Positions 1 to 7,689 of a DNA stretch of 64,000 nucleotides are shown piece after piece. The notes under the pieces are model-generated. The model was not told the DNA's origin. It saw only the letters and a program-made list of their open reading frames with translations, and did no database searches. A program made the translations under genes and the position numbers. The stretch's first letter is position 1. The number at the start of each line of letters is the position of its first letter. The stretch lies in contig JBKQIY010000251.1 in assembly GCA_052148155.1 (NCBI GenBank), positions 97,154 to 161,153 of the forward strand, read 5' to 3'. The stretch is from JBBQER01 sp052148155. GTDB taxonomy: Bacteria > Actinomycetota > Acidimicrobiia > IMCC26256 > PALSA-610.

Positions 1-855
1 GGGGTCGTTGCCGGGGCCCAGCCGACGGGCGGGCGCCACGACCTCGTCGATCGGATCGAGCGGGTCACCAAGTATCCGATGGCCGTACTCGGGGTCGCGT
101 GGCTTGTCATCGCGGTGATTGTCCTTTCGGCCAACGTGAATGGTTCGCCGTCGTTATTCCTGGTGAGCACATTGTTCGTGCTCTGGGTGGTGCTGTTGGT
201 GGAGTACCTCGTGCGGCTCGTGGTCACCCCTGACCGTCGTGGGTATCTGAAGCGACGATGGGTGGAGCCGGCGACCGTGGTGGTGCCGCCCTTCCAGGGC
301 TGGCACGTCATCGGGATCGAGAAGATGAGCCTCCTCTTTTACGAGGGGGAGCTGCGGGTCGAGGCCATCCTCAGACATCACAGCCTCTTTCGGGTTCTCA
401 TCGCCGCCGCCGCCACCGTGGTCCTGGGAGCCTGGCTGGTGCTGCTTTTCGACGAGAACGCCAAGGGTTCCAACATCCACAACTATCCCGACGCGCTGTG
501 GTGGGCGATCGTCACGGTGACCACTGTCGGTTACGGCGACCGGTATCCGGTCTCGGCGGGTGGCCGGGTCGTCGCCGCGATGCTCATGTTGGTGGGAATC
601 GGGCTGATCGGCGTGTTAACCGCAACGGTTGCCTCGGTGTTCATCAAAGAACACACCGACGCCAACAAGGAGGAGTTCAAAAAAGGCCACGCCGACCTGG
701 GTCAGCTGCTCTTGGTGATCAGCAATCGGCTGGCCGACGTCGAGCGCCGCCTCGGTGCCAGTCAGACCGACATTGCGGCGGTCGATGCGACCGCAGACGC
801 AGAGGCCGCGAGGAACGGGCCGGTCGATCCCGATCAGGGAGCATCGACCTCGTGA
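1..855 (+). CDS. Two-pore-helix K+ channel (Ion_trans_2 type), 5'-truncated by the window edge
   Basis: Membrane K+ channel subunit. Counting from the first in-window ATG at 79, hydrophobic segments lie near residues 3-20, 26-48 and 104-124, followed by a pore helix and the K+ selectivity filter TVGYGD at about 149-154, then a last membrane helix at about 163-190. The tail is charged and may form a short coiled coil (residues 190-232). The frame is open from base 1 to the ATG and encodes a helical charged stretch ending DRIERVTKYP, so the true start is probably upstream of the window and the protein is partial. No RCK or cyclic-nucleotide domain follows. A CorA-type gene starts 19 bases after the stop, suggesting co-transcription. 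The channel family is secure; gating and physiology are not visible. Confidence 0.88.
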   Translation, partial: GVVAGAQPTGGRHDLVDRIERVTKYPMAVLGVAWLVIAVIVLSANVNGSPSLFLVSTLFVLWVVLLVEYLVRLVVTPDRRGYLKRRWVEPATVVVPPFQGWHVIGIEKMSLLFYEGELRVEAILRHHSLFRVLIAAAATVVLGAWLVLLFDENAKGSNIHNYPDALWWAIVTVTTVGYGDRYPVSAGGRVVAAMLMLVGIGLIGVLTATVASVFIKEHTDANKEEFKKGHADLGQLLLVISNRLADVERRLGASQTDIAAVDATADAEAARNGPVDPDQGASTS

Positions 856-874
856 GCGTGAGATCATCGGCTCT

Positions 875-1867
875 ATGAAAGGGACCCTCACCCAAGATGG
901 CAAAGCCACCGACGCCACCCGGCAAGGGATTGAACAAGCAGCAGCTGGTGGCGCGTTTTTCTGGCTCGATCTCGATGTCCACGATCCAGGGCCCGACGAC
1001 GACGTCAAAGCGCTGTTGATCAACACGTTCCACTTCCACCCGGTGGCCGTCGACGCAGCCGACCAGTTCGGCCAACGTCCCCGCATCGACGACTACGACG
1101 ACTTCGTCCACATTGTCACCTTCGGCATGGCCGGCGACGGAAAAAACGTTGCCGAAGTGCACTGCTTCATCACCGACAAGTTCATCGTGAGCATCCACCA
1201 AGGCGACTGCCCCGCGCTCGCAACAGTGCGCGACCGCATCGGGAGCCACCACTCCACGGAGGTAGTCCCCGCGCAGGTTGGTGTCTTCTACCTGACCATG
1301 GACAGCCTGATCGACTCGTTCTTCCCGGTGCTGTCCGACTTCGACGATGCGATCGACGATCTCGAAGGCGCCATCCTGAAGAACCCGACCGAAGAACAGC
1401 TCGGCACCCTCTTCGACATGAAACGACAGATCATGACCATCCGCAAGGTCATCACACCCCAGCGTGACATGATCTCCAGCCTCAACGCCGGCATGGTGGC
1501 AATCCCCGGGAACACCGACCAAGGCGCGGCCTACTTTCGTAACCTCTACGATCACCTCATCCGCATCAGCGACCTCGTGGACGCATACCGAGACCTCATC
1601 GGTGGTGCCATGGACACGCATCTCTCCATGGTGTCCAACCGACTCAACGTCGTCATGAAACAACTGGCCATCATCGCGACAATCTTCTTGCCGCTCGGCT
1701 TCCTCACCGGATTCTTCGGACAGAACTTCGCCTGGCCGATTGCGCACTTGCAGGTGGGTTTCAAATATTTCCTGTTCCTCGGCATCGGTTCGGAGTTGGT
1801 TGCCATCGCGCTGCTCCTCATGCTCTTCCGACGGCGCGGCTGGCTCGGCAGCGGCCCCACCGCCTGA
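875..1867 (+). CDS. CorA-family divalent-cation transporter
   Basis: 330-residue inner-membrane transporter of the CorA metal-ion family (Mg2+/Co2+ or related cation). The N-terminal two thirds is the soluble alpha/beta plus long-helix funnel; two transmembrane helices sit at the C-terminus (about residues 270-290 and 300-322), followed by a basic tail RRRGW. The loop between them, where classical CorA has GMN, reads GQN here (GFFGQNF). An ATG at 875 is chosen because it opens directly into the conserved domain (WLDLDV), whereas the longer frame would run back into the channel gene. It probably forms a small ion-transport operon with the channel upstream. Substrate cannot be inferred, because the GMN loop that governs Mg2+ selectivity is altered. 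Confidence 0.85.
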   Translation: MKGTLTQDGKATDATRQGIEQAAAGGAFFWLDLDVHDPGPDDDVKALLINTFHFHPVAVDAADQFGQRPRIDDYDDFVHIVTFGMAGDGKNVAEVHCFITDKFIVSIHQGDCPALATVRDRIGSHHSTEVVPAQVGVFYLTMDSLIDSFFPVLSDFDDAIDDLEGAILKNPTEEQLGTLFDMKRQIMTIRKVITPQRDMISSLNAGMVAIPGNTDQGAAYFRNLYDHLIRISDLVDAYRDLIGGAMDTHLSMVSNRLNVVMKQLAIIATIFLPLGFLTGFFGQNFAWPIAHLQVGFKYFLFLGIGSELVAIALLLMLFRRRGWLGSGPTA

Positions 1868-2032
1868 GCGGCCCGAACCGATTCGACGCGCCGCTCAGAC
1901 CGACGTGAAGGCCTGGATTATCCGTGCGAAAATGCGACCAACGGTGCGGTGTCGCGTACCGGGCCACGCGGTGCCCGACGGACGATGCGACCACGGGAGT
2001 GCAACGACGACATCGGCCTGAGATGTTGCGGT

Positions 2033-2335
2033 CTAGATGTGGCGGTCTAGGCCTTCATCTTCTTCGGCAAGCTCGCCGACAGCAGCCACCGCCATCACCA
2101 GATCCTGTCGGCTTGCCGCGCATGCGGGCGAAATGCGCTGCGCTTGTTCGGCCGAACACGAACCCAGCATCCGTACCGCCGCCAGGTGCGAGCGGCCGAG
2201 CCGACGCACGATCTCTCCATGTCTGGTTCCTCGCACCGTCAGTTTCCGGCCGAGCAACACGTTGCGGCGCCACACGACGAACAGCAGCGCCCAGTTCGTC
2301 ACGACCAACCCGCTCAAGAACAGCATCGCGTTCAA
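2033..2335 (-). CDS. Small single-pass membrane protein of unknown function
   Basis: Unrecognised gene of about 97-100 residues. It opens with one strong hydrophobic helix (FLSGLVVTNWALLFVVW) followed by a basic, cytosol-type stretch (RRNVLLGRK) and a helical C-terminal half with two cysteines. Two starts are possible: an ATG at 2326, or a TTG at 2335 that has a GGAAAGG ribosome-binding site at good spacing; the TTG is used here. The frame is open much further upstream, but that part is Arg/Pro-rich and unlike protein. It stands alone between corA (convergent) and a secreted-protein gene. Confidence 0.5.
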   Translation of the reverse strand: MNAMLFLSGLVVTNWALLFVVWRRNVLLGRKLTVRGTRHGEIVRRLGRSHLAAVRMLGSCSAEQAQRISPACAASRQDLVMAVAAVGELAEEDEGLDRHI

Positions 2336-2657
2336 CGTGGCACACCTTTCCCGCACGACCGTTCGACGTTTGCGACCGCCCGGGTGTCGTAGACGCCGAG
2401 ATGGTCTCCGTGCAGACCGATGTATACGACACGATCCGCGGCGTCGCGGGCCAGGTCGTGACGCCGAAGTCTCGGCTCCCGTGTCACCCGGCACGCAGGG
2501 GATGAACGCAGCCCCAACGCGCACAGCAGGAGACCGAACCGGGCCGTGCCCAGGTGGTGTCCATCCTCGTCTCAGCGCGGATACCGACGGTGCGAGGAGA
2601 TCGTCACCGCGTGCGGCCAGCAGGAACGTGTTCATCGCCGCGCGCGGCGCGGCGATG
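2336..2657. other. Intergenic stretch without a convincing gene
   Basis: Open frames here are Arg/Pro-rich or in the shadow of neighbouring frames, with no recognisable domain. The stretch should hold the promoter of the small membrane protein gene and the end of the secreted-protein gene. I see no clear hairpin or operator. Confidence 0.4.
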
Positions 2658-3272
2658 TCAAGAGATGTCGAATGGTTTCGTGGTCACAAAGGTGAGTCCG
2701 TTTATCGAGACTCGTCCGTGCGTTTTCGGCGGGAGCTTGTTTCGGCAGGCCTGATCGATCTCGGAGCCGGTCGGAGTGCCACCGTGAGCGGACACGACGT
2801 CGGTGTCGTGGAACTCGCCGGTGACAGGATGGTTCTTGAACAGCCCATGACTCACGACGCCGGTCGCGTTGACGTTGTGGGACGCGCCGCTGAACGAAAG
2901 CGTGAGCGCGAGCACCGAGGTGTAGTTGTCCTTCCATTTGATCGTCGTGGTCGCGCGTACCGTGTGCGGGGCAGTCAACAGACTGCAGGTCTGTCCGGTC
3001 TTGATCACGATCGTCGACTTCAACGATCCGGCGCCTCGGGTCGCGAACGCGGGAGAACACGAGAACAGACTGATCGTCATCGCGATCTGCTGCGGTGACT
3101 TCAGACCGTTGATGCCCGGGGTGATCGTGGCGCGGCCCGACTGCGCGGGCGGCGTGGGTGCATCACAGAGCTGCGTCTTGCCTGCCGCGCCCAACGACAC
3201 AGTCGGCCCGGCCGCGAGCGCTAATACGACCACAGCAGGCACTATCCGCCATGTCGGGCGCATCGCTTTCAT
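2658..3272 (-). CDS. Secreted protein of unknown function
   Basis: 204-residue exported protein. It begins MKAMRPTW and runs into a signal peptide (IVPAVVVLALAAGPTVSLGAAG) with a probable cleavage site near residue 27. The mature part is Thr/Ser-rich, looks like a beta-sandwich, and holds four cysteines (in TQLCDA, LFSCSP, TCSLL and QACRN), which fits two disulfides in an exported protein. The ATG at 3272 or the one nine bases later (preceded by GGGG) could start it. The reading frame stays open upstream for another 142 codons, but that part is Pro/Arg/Asp-rich and precedes an obvious signal peptide, so it is left out. No family recognised. Confidence 0.6.
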   Translation of the reverse strand: MKAMRPTWRIVPAVVVLALAAGPTVSLGAAGKTQLCDAPTPPAQSGRATITPGINGLKSPQQIAMTISLFSCSPAFATRGAGSLKSTIVIKTGQTCSLLTAPHTVRATTTIKWKDNYTSVLALTLSFSGASHNVNATGVVSHGLFKNHPVTGEFHDTDVVSAHGGTPTGSEIDQACRNKLPPKTHGRVSINGLTFVTTKPFDIS

Positions 3273-3734
3273 CCCCAGCTGCTCGCGGTTCCCGAAAGAG
3301 CAATCGTCTGGACGGCGAAAAGGAAACCGGGATACCTCTGGCCGCCGTGACGGTCCGACTGGCGCGGACGCTGCCCGCCCACGGCTCGGCGCCACCGGCG
3401 ACGGTGGACCGGCCTCGGACCCTGGCCGTGAATCGTCTTCGAGGTCGTCGCGATCTTCGAGATCGCTCTCCGTCTCATCGTCGATGTCGGCGCTCGCTCG
3501 GACGACGGGCACGTCCGCGAAACGGCATGTCGGGCGGGGACGGGCCGGAGCTGACCTTGGTCGCGTGGCAGCGCCGATGTTGTCCGGTTCTGGCAGTGGT
3601 GCGGCCGGGCGCGGTGCCGACGTGATGCGCACATCACCGTCGTGCGAGACGACGGCACGACACAATGTTGGCCTGCTCGGGCCCCCGGCAGCCGCCATGC
3701 CGGCGGCGCGGCGTGTACCGGCCGGCCGGGCTGT
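3273..3734. other. Intergenic stretch without a convincing gene
   Basis: This 462-base gap separates the end of the LCP gene from the start of the secreted-protein gene on the same strand. Frames across it are low-complexity (Arg, Pro, Asp). It presumably carries the secreted gene's promoter. I see no clear terminator or repeat. Confidence 0.4.
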
Positions 3735-5195
3735 TCATGATGGGCAGCCGACGAGGATGCCGCCGGTCTTGGGATCGACGGGGATGTAACGACGGTCGAC
3801 GGTCGTCGGTGTCGTCGTCGAAGTTGCGACCGTGCTGGTCGTGGCGGCCGGATGTGCTCGCGGTCCTCCGGGGAGGCCGGTGAGGTGGTGTAGGAGGGTG
3901 TTCCAGTCGCGTCCGACGATGACGAGGACGTCGGCGCCGAGCGTGCCCGCCGTCGTCGACGCTTGGCCGAAGCTCTTCGCGCCGGTGGCGTAGATGAGGG
4001 TGACGCCCTGGGCGGCCGTCTTTGCGGTCCATTGGATTTGTGTGTGGGCGTAGTTGCTGCGGTCGGCGTCAGCGGCAGGACCGGCGGAACGGAAACCGGC
4101 TGCGACGAGCAGATTGAGGACCTTCTGGGCGATGTTGGGAACTCCGGATCCGTTGACGACCCGGACGGTGATGGTGTTCGCCTTGACCAGTACCGGGATG
4201 AACGGAGGGGGCGGCGTGAAGTTCGCGAGTTGGTCGAGCACGGCGGTCGCGGCCGGATAGTCGACGACGACACGGTTGGGATTCGCCGGATCCGGTACCC
4301 ACGGCAGGGTGGTCATCTCGACGTCCGCTGGTTTGATTTGCCGGAACGTCCGCACGAGAGCCTTCAGTTCATTGAGGGTCAGGCTCGGGTCCGAGGTCAG
4401 GTGCGTCATGACCGCGTCGACCAGGCCGACGATTCGCAACGGATTGTCGCCAGTGCGGCTGATCGCGGCCTGGGCGAGAGTTCGGAGGAAGTATTGCTGG
4501 CGTGGAATCCGATCGATGTCACTGCCGACCGCGGTCCAACCCTGCCCGCCTTGCTGTGCGGAATAGTCCCACGACCATGGTTCGGGCGACGCCAAGTTGT
4601 CGGGGACGTAGTAGTGACGCGAACGTACGTACGCCAACGCCATCTGACCGTTCAGGCTGACGCAGCCACGCTGGGGAATGTTCAATCCGATATACGGATC
4701 GTGCACCGGGGTCGGAAACCACACCTTCACGCTGCCGATCGCGTCGACGATCTTCGGGAACCCGGTGAAGTCGACCTGCAAGTAGTGCTGGATCGGGATG
4801 TGGAAGTCGGTCTCCATTGTCTTGATCAACAAGGCGGCGCCACCTTGGGGGAACGCCGCGTTGAGTTGCTCGAGTCCATGACCGGGAATGTTGACGATTA
4901 AGTCGCGTGGGAACGACACCAGCAACGGGGTCCGCACTGCGGGATCGACGTGCACGACCATCATCGTGTCGGAGTTCCCGAACTCGTCGTGGCCGAACAG
5001 CAAGAAATTTGCCGGCTTCGCCGGGGTCGCGGGTGCGAGCAACCCCGCGGCGAGACGCACCGTCGTTCGCTTCGCGAACTCGTGACTGCTGAACTGGTCC
5101 GTCACCACCACCGCAGCCGCCGCCACCACACTGACGGCCACACAGGCGACCGCGAACCGTCTCAAGAACGCGATACGAGGACCAGAACCGAACAT
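3735..5195 (-). CDS. LytR-CpsA-Psr (LCP) family cell-wall glycopolymer ligase with LytR C-terminal domain
   Basis: 486-residue membrane-anchored enzyme that, by family, transfers lipid-linked glycopolymers (arabinogalactan, teichoic-type or capsule polymers) to peptidoglycan on the outer face of the membrane. One N-terminal helix (about residues 10-32) anchors it. The LCP core spans about 60-260, with the family landmarks NFLLFGHDE, the SDTMM strand, SFPRDL with its conserved Arg-Asp, LNAAF, and LAYVRSRH. A LytR_C domain follows at about 335-425 (TITVRVVNGSGVP), then a Thr/Pro-rich tail. The ATG at 5195 lies nine bases downstream of a TATGCT -10 hexamer. It stands alone, not in an operon. Confidence 0.88.
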   Translation of the reverse strand: MFGSGPRIAFLRRFAVACVAVSVVAAAAVVVTDQFSSHEFAKRTTVRLAAGLLAPATPAKPANFLLFGHDEFGNSDTMMVVHVDPAVRTPLLVSFPRDLIVNIPGHGLEQLNAAFPQGGAALLIKTMETDFHIPIQHYLQVDFTGFPKIVDAIGSVKVWFPTPVHDPYIGLNIPQRGCVSLNGQMALAYVRSRHYYVPDNLASPEPWSWDYSAQQGGQGWTAVGSDIDRIPRQQYFLRTLAQAAISRTGDNPLRIVGLVDAVMTHLTSDPSLTLNELKALVRTFRQIKPADVEMTTLPWVPDPANPNRVVVDYPAATAVLDQLANFTPPPPFIPVLVKANTITVRVVNGSGVPNIAQKVLNLLVAAGFRSAGPAADADRSNYAHTQIQWTAKTAAQGVTLIYATGAKSFGQASTTAGTLGADVLVIVGRDWNTLLHHLTGLPGGPRAHPAATTSTVATSTTTPTTVDRRYIPVDPKTGGILVGCPS

Positions 5196-5204
5196 GTGTG
5201 TCGG

Positions 5205-5210
5205 AGCATA
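5205..5210 (-). promoter_or_regulatory. -10 hexamer TATGCT, near-leaderless start of the LCP gene
   Basis: TATGCT on the minus strand ends nine bases before the ATG at 5195, so transcription would begin within a few bases of the start codon. No Shine-Dalgarno sequence is present. Confidence 0.45.
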
Positions 5211-5524
5211 GAACGCGCAGCCGAGCCCGACGGTCAGGGCACGCTGAAATACCGAGACACTTCAGGAACTTTTCACACACGCGCCTGTCGTCCGCAGCGA
5301 CGGCTGCGCCGGTGTCCGGCGCCGACGCACGCCGGTCCGAGCTCTCAACCAACGCACAACTCGATCGGCCTGCCGTAACACGACGACTCGACGCGTGCGC
5401 GGACGTCGTCGCGACATCAGACGCATCGAACCGATTCCGCAACGCTGCCGTTCGTGATCGTGTGGTCGTTCGGTGCCGTCACGCTCGTCGGGGGTGATCA
5501 GGCGGGCCGAGACGCGGCCGGCAA
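5211..5524. other. Intergenic stretch without a gene
   Basis: About 310 bases between the LCP promoter and the end of the DNA methyltransferase gene, both on the minus strand. Only short Arg-rich frames are present; I see no repeat or terminator-like hairpin. Confidence 0.4.
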
Positions 5525-7063
5525 TTATTTCTCAGGCGATCGGGACGCGACTGCGACGACCTGTTGGGCGAGTCCTTGGCTGATCGTCGATCGATCGACG
5601 AGGTGTCGGAGTTCGACCTCGTGGAGCGAGGCGCCGCTTCTTTGCTCGAGCCAGGGCTTGAGTTTCGGAATCGGCTTTCCAGTTCGGAGTAAGAAGCCAT
5701 ACCGGGCGCCGCGGGTGCTGCGAACGCGCGGCATGGTCGCCACGGCACTTCGGTTCAGAGGCACCCAGCTGAGGACCTGCACTCGAGCGTGGCCGACCGA
5801 CAACGTCCCGGCCCCGGTCGCGAGGTTGGCGTCGACCGCGAGTCGATCCGCCAGCGTTCCGAGCATGCTCGTCCCCCAGATCCCAAATGTGAGCGGGTCG
5901 TCGCCCAGCAGCTTCGTGGCGCTTCGCTCGTCTTCGGGGAACCCGTGCAATGCGATAGATCCGCGCTGAATTTCTTGACGGACCCGCCCCAGAGAAATGG
6001 AACATGCCAGCAGCGATGAATCGACCCCGATCCACTGTCGCCCCGTCCTTTCGGCCGCGACGAGTGCGGTTCCGCTTCCGACGAAAGGGTCGAGTACCAC
6101 CGCGTCGACCCTGGTACTGGCCGCAAGGAGGCGTTCGATGAGCGCAACCGGTTTCTGTGTCTCGTAGCCGACACGCTCGTCCGAATGAGCAGCGAGATTG
6201 TTGATGTCGATCCAGAGGTCTTGGAGGGAGACGCCGTGACCGTCATCGGTGTATCGCTTGAAGCGCGGCACGCCGTTCGGCGAAAGAACGATGCGGCCGC
6301 GACTCTCGAACTCTTCCATCTGTTCGCGCTTCCATGCCCAATGTCTTCCCGGCGGTGGAAGATGGCCGTGCCACTCATAGTGCGCGCGGGTGCCGGTGCG
6401 ATCCCCGGGTGCTGTGCACGTGATCAGTTGGAAGCGGCCGCGTTCGTCCTCGTGGGTGAAGTGCTTTTCGAGGTAGGAGGCCTGGTACTCGGAGAACACC
6501 GGATTCCACACGTATTCGGCGGATTTCGAATAGAACAAGATGACATCGTGTACGGGACCGTAGCGACGAGAACTGCTGTGCGCGTGTGTTCGTTTCCAGA
6601 CGATCTCGCTGCGAAAGTTTTCCGGACCGAACACTGAATCGAGCACAACCTTGAGGTAGTGGCTCGCGGCCGGATCGCAGTGCAGGTAAAGCGATCCGGT
6701 ATCGGAGAGCACACGGTGCAGTTGGCCAAGCCGCGCTCCCATCATGACGAGGTACGCCGCGAGGTCTGATCGTCCGAGCGTCCCCGCGAGGTCCCGCAGG
6801 AGTTGCGCAGACCGCGCGTGGACGAAGTCGCCCAAGCGCAGTGCGAGATGTTCGGCCGCGTCGGACCACACCCACTGATCACAGAAGCCGTCAGTCTTGT
6901 GCGCAGCGCCTGAGTGTCGACCCGTCCCGACGAAGGCGTCGTAGGTGCGGCCAGAGTTAAAGGGTGGATCGAGATAGACAAGATCGACGCCGCCGGTCGG
7001 GAGCGTCGCAAGTACTTCAAGATTGTCGGCAGCCCAAAGCTGACGCGCGCGGCTGGCACTCAT
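5525..7063 (-). CDS. Site-specific DNA methyltransferase, beta class (probably N6-adenine), unpaired
   Basis: 512-residue SAM-dependent DNA methylase. The catalytic motif DPPF (in VYLDPPFNSGR) comes near residue 30-37 and the SAM-binding motif DPFVGSGT follows near residue 320, so the order is that of the beta class; DPPF favours N6-adenine. The central region carries conserved KRTHAHSSSRRYG and ETQKP motifs. After the SAM site comes an unassigned C-terminal extension of about 170 residues (from about 345), perhaps for target recognition. No nuclease gene is adjacent, so it looks like an orphan methylase, though the gap upstream is 626 bases. A TACCTT hexamer eight bases before the ATG suggests a leaderless transcript. 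Confidence 0.85.
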   Translation of the reverse strand: MSASRARQLWAADNLEVLATLPTGGVDLVYLDPPFNSGRTYDAFVGTGRHSGAAHKTDGFCDQWVWSDAAEHLALRLGDFVHARSAQLLRDLAGTLGRSDLAAYLVMMGARLGQLHRVLSDTGSLYLHCDPAASHYLKVVLDSVFGPENFRSEIVWKRTHAHSSSRRYGPVHDVILFYSKSAEYVWNPVFSEYQASYLEKHFTHEDERGRFQLITCTAPGDRTGTRAHYEWHGHLPPPGRHWAWKREQMEEFESRGRIVLSPNGVPRFKRYTDDGHGVSLQDLWIDINNLAAHSDERVGYETQKPVALIERLLAASTRVDAVVLDPFVGSGTALVAAERTGRQWIGVDSSLLACSISLGRVRQEIQRGSIALHGFPEDERSATKLLGDDPLTFGIWGTSMLGTLADRLAVDANLATGAGTLSVGHARVQVLSWVPLNRSAVATMPRVRSTRGARYGFLLRTGKPIPKLKPWLEQRSGASLHEVELRHLVDRSTISQGLAQQVVAVASRSPEK

Positions 7064-7071
7064 GACGGATC

Positions 7072-7077
7072 AAGGTA
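7072..7077 (-). promoter_or_regulatory. -10 hexamer TACCTT, leaderless start of the methyltransferase gene
   Basis: TACCTT on the minus strand lies eight bases before the ATG at 7063, consistent with transcription starting at the start codon. No ribosome-binding site is visible. Confidence 0.45.
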
Positions 7078-7689
7078 TCGGGCACCGACGACATCAAAGC
7101 GGAACGGCCCGCTGGCTACCCGTCGTCGTCTCCCGGCACGGTTCGACGAAATCCGATCGACAGTGCACGCAGGTGCGCGGCGCGGTTCGACGCCACTCAG
7201 TTGGTGTCGCGTCAGCGATGCCGCCGACGTCGCGGCAGCGCCAAGAGCGTCAACCTCTCCTGGGCGTCTTCTGAAGGGACGGTGCCTCCGCCCGGTGCGG
7301 GCCGACAGACAAGTGCTCGCAACTAACGGAGACGGTCTCTCGCCGAACGCGTGCAGCCGACGGTCGACCAGTCTCATCGTTCGTCTCCTGCGTCGCAGCG
7401 CACATCACGTATCACTGTTTGCGCCGGAAGCCAGATCGTTGCGGCGTCCGCCTCGCGCCGCGAAGCACGGCGGGAGGCGACCCGATGGCCACGCCACGCG
7501 AAGAGACGAACGTCTGTTCGAAATCCGACCACTGCGACATCGGCCCGGTCGGCCAAATAAATCGGTTGTCGTCGCCGGTGGCCATCTGCTGCACTCATCC
7601 TGCTGGCTGATCGATCGAGGAGAGGCAGATGCGCGGAACGTTCATGTACGCCCAGACCGGACTGTTCACCGATCTGAAGGACATGACAC
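7078..7689. other. Intergenic stretch; one doubtful small frame
   Basis: About 610 bases between two divergent genes. Most frames are Arg-rich noise. One minus-strand frame at 7412-7594 (GTG start after an AGGA, about 60 residues, beginning MQQMATGDDNRF after the first codon is read as Met) has GC-rich third positions and a less biased composition, so a small gene or remnant is possible but not called. The stretch must also contain the promoter of the GTPase gene downstream. Confidence 0.3.

Noticed and set aside
719..1747. A 342-codon frame antisense to corA
   Set aside because: Val/Asp/Glu/His-rich shadow with no domain; corA is coupled to the upstream channel gene.
2658..3698. A longer version of the secreted-protein gene starting at 3698
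   Set aside because: The extra 142 residues are Pro/Arg/Asp-rich and would place a signal peptide in the middle of the protein.
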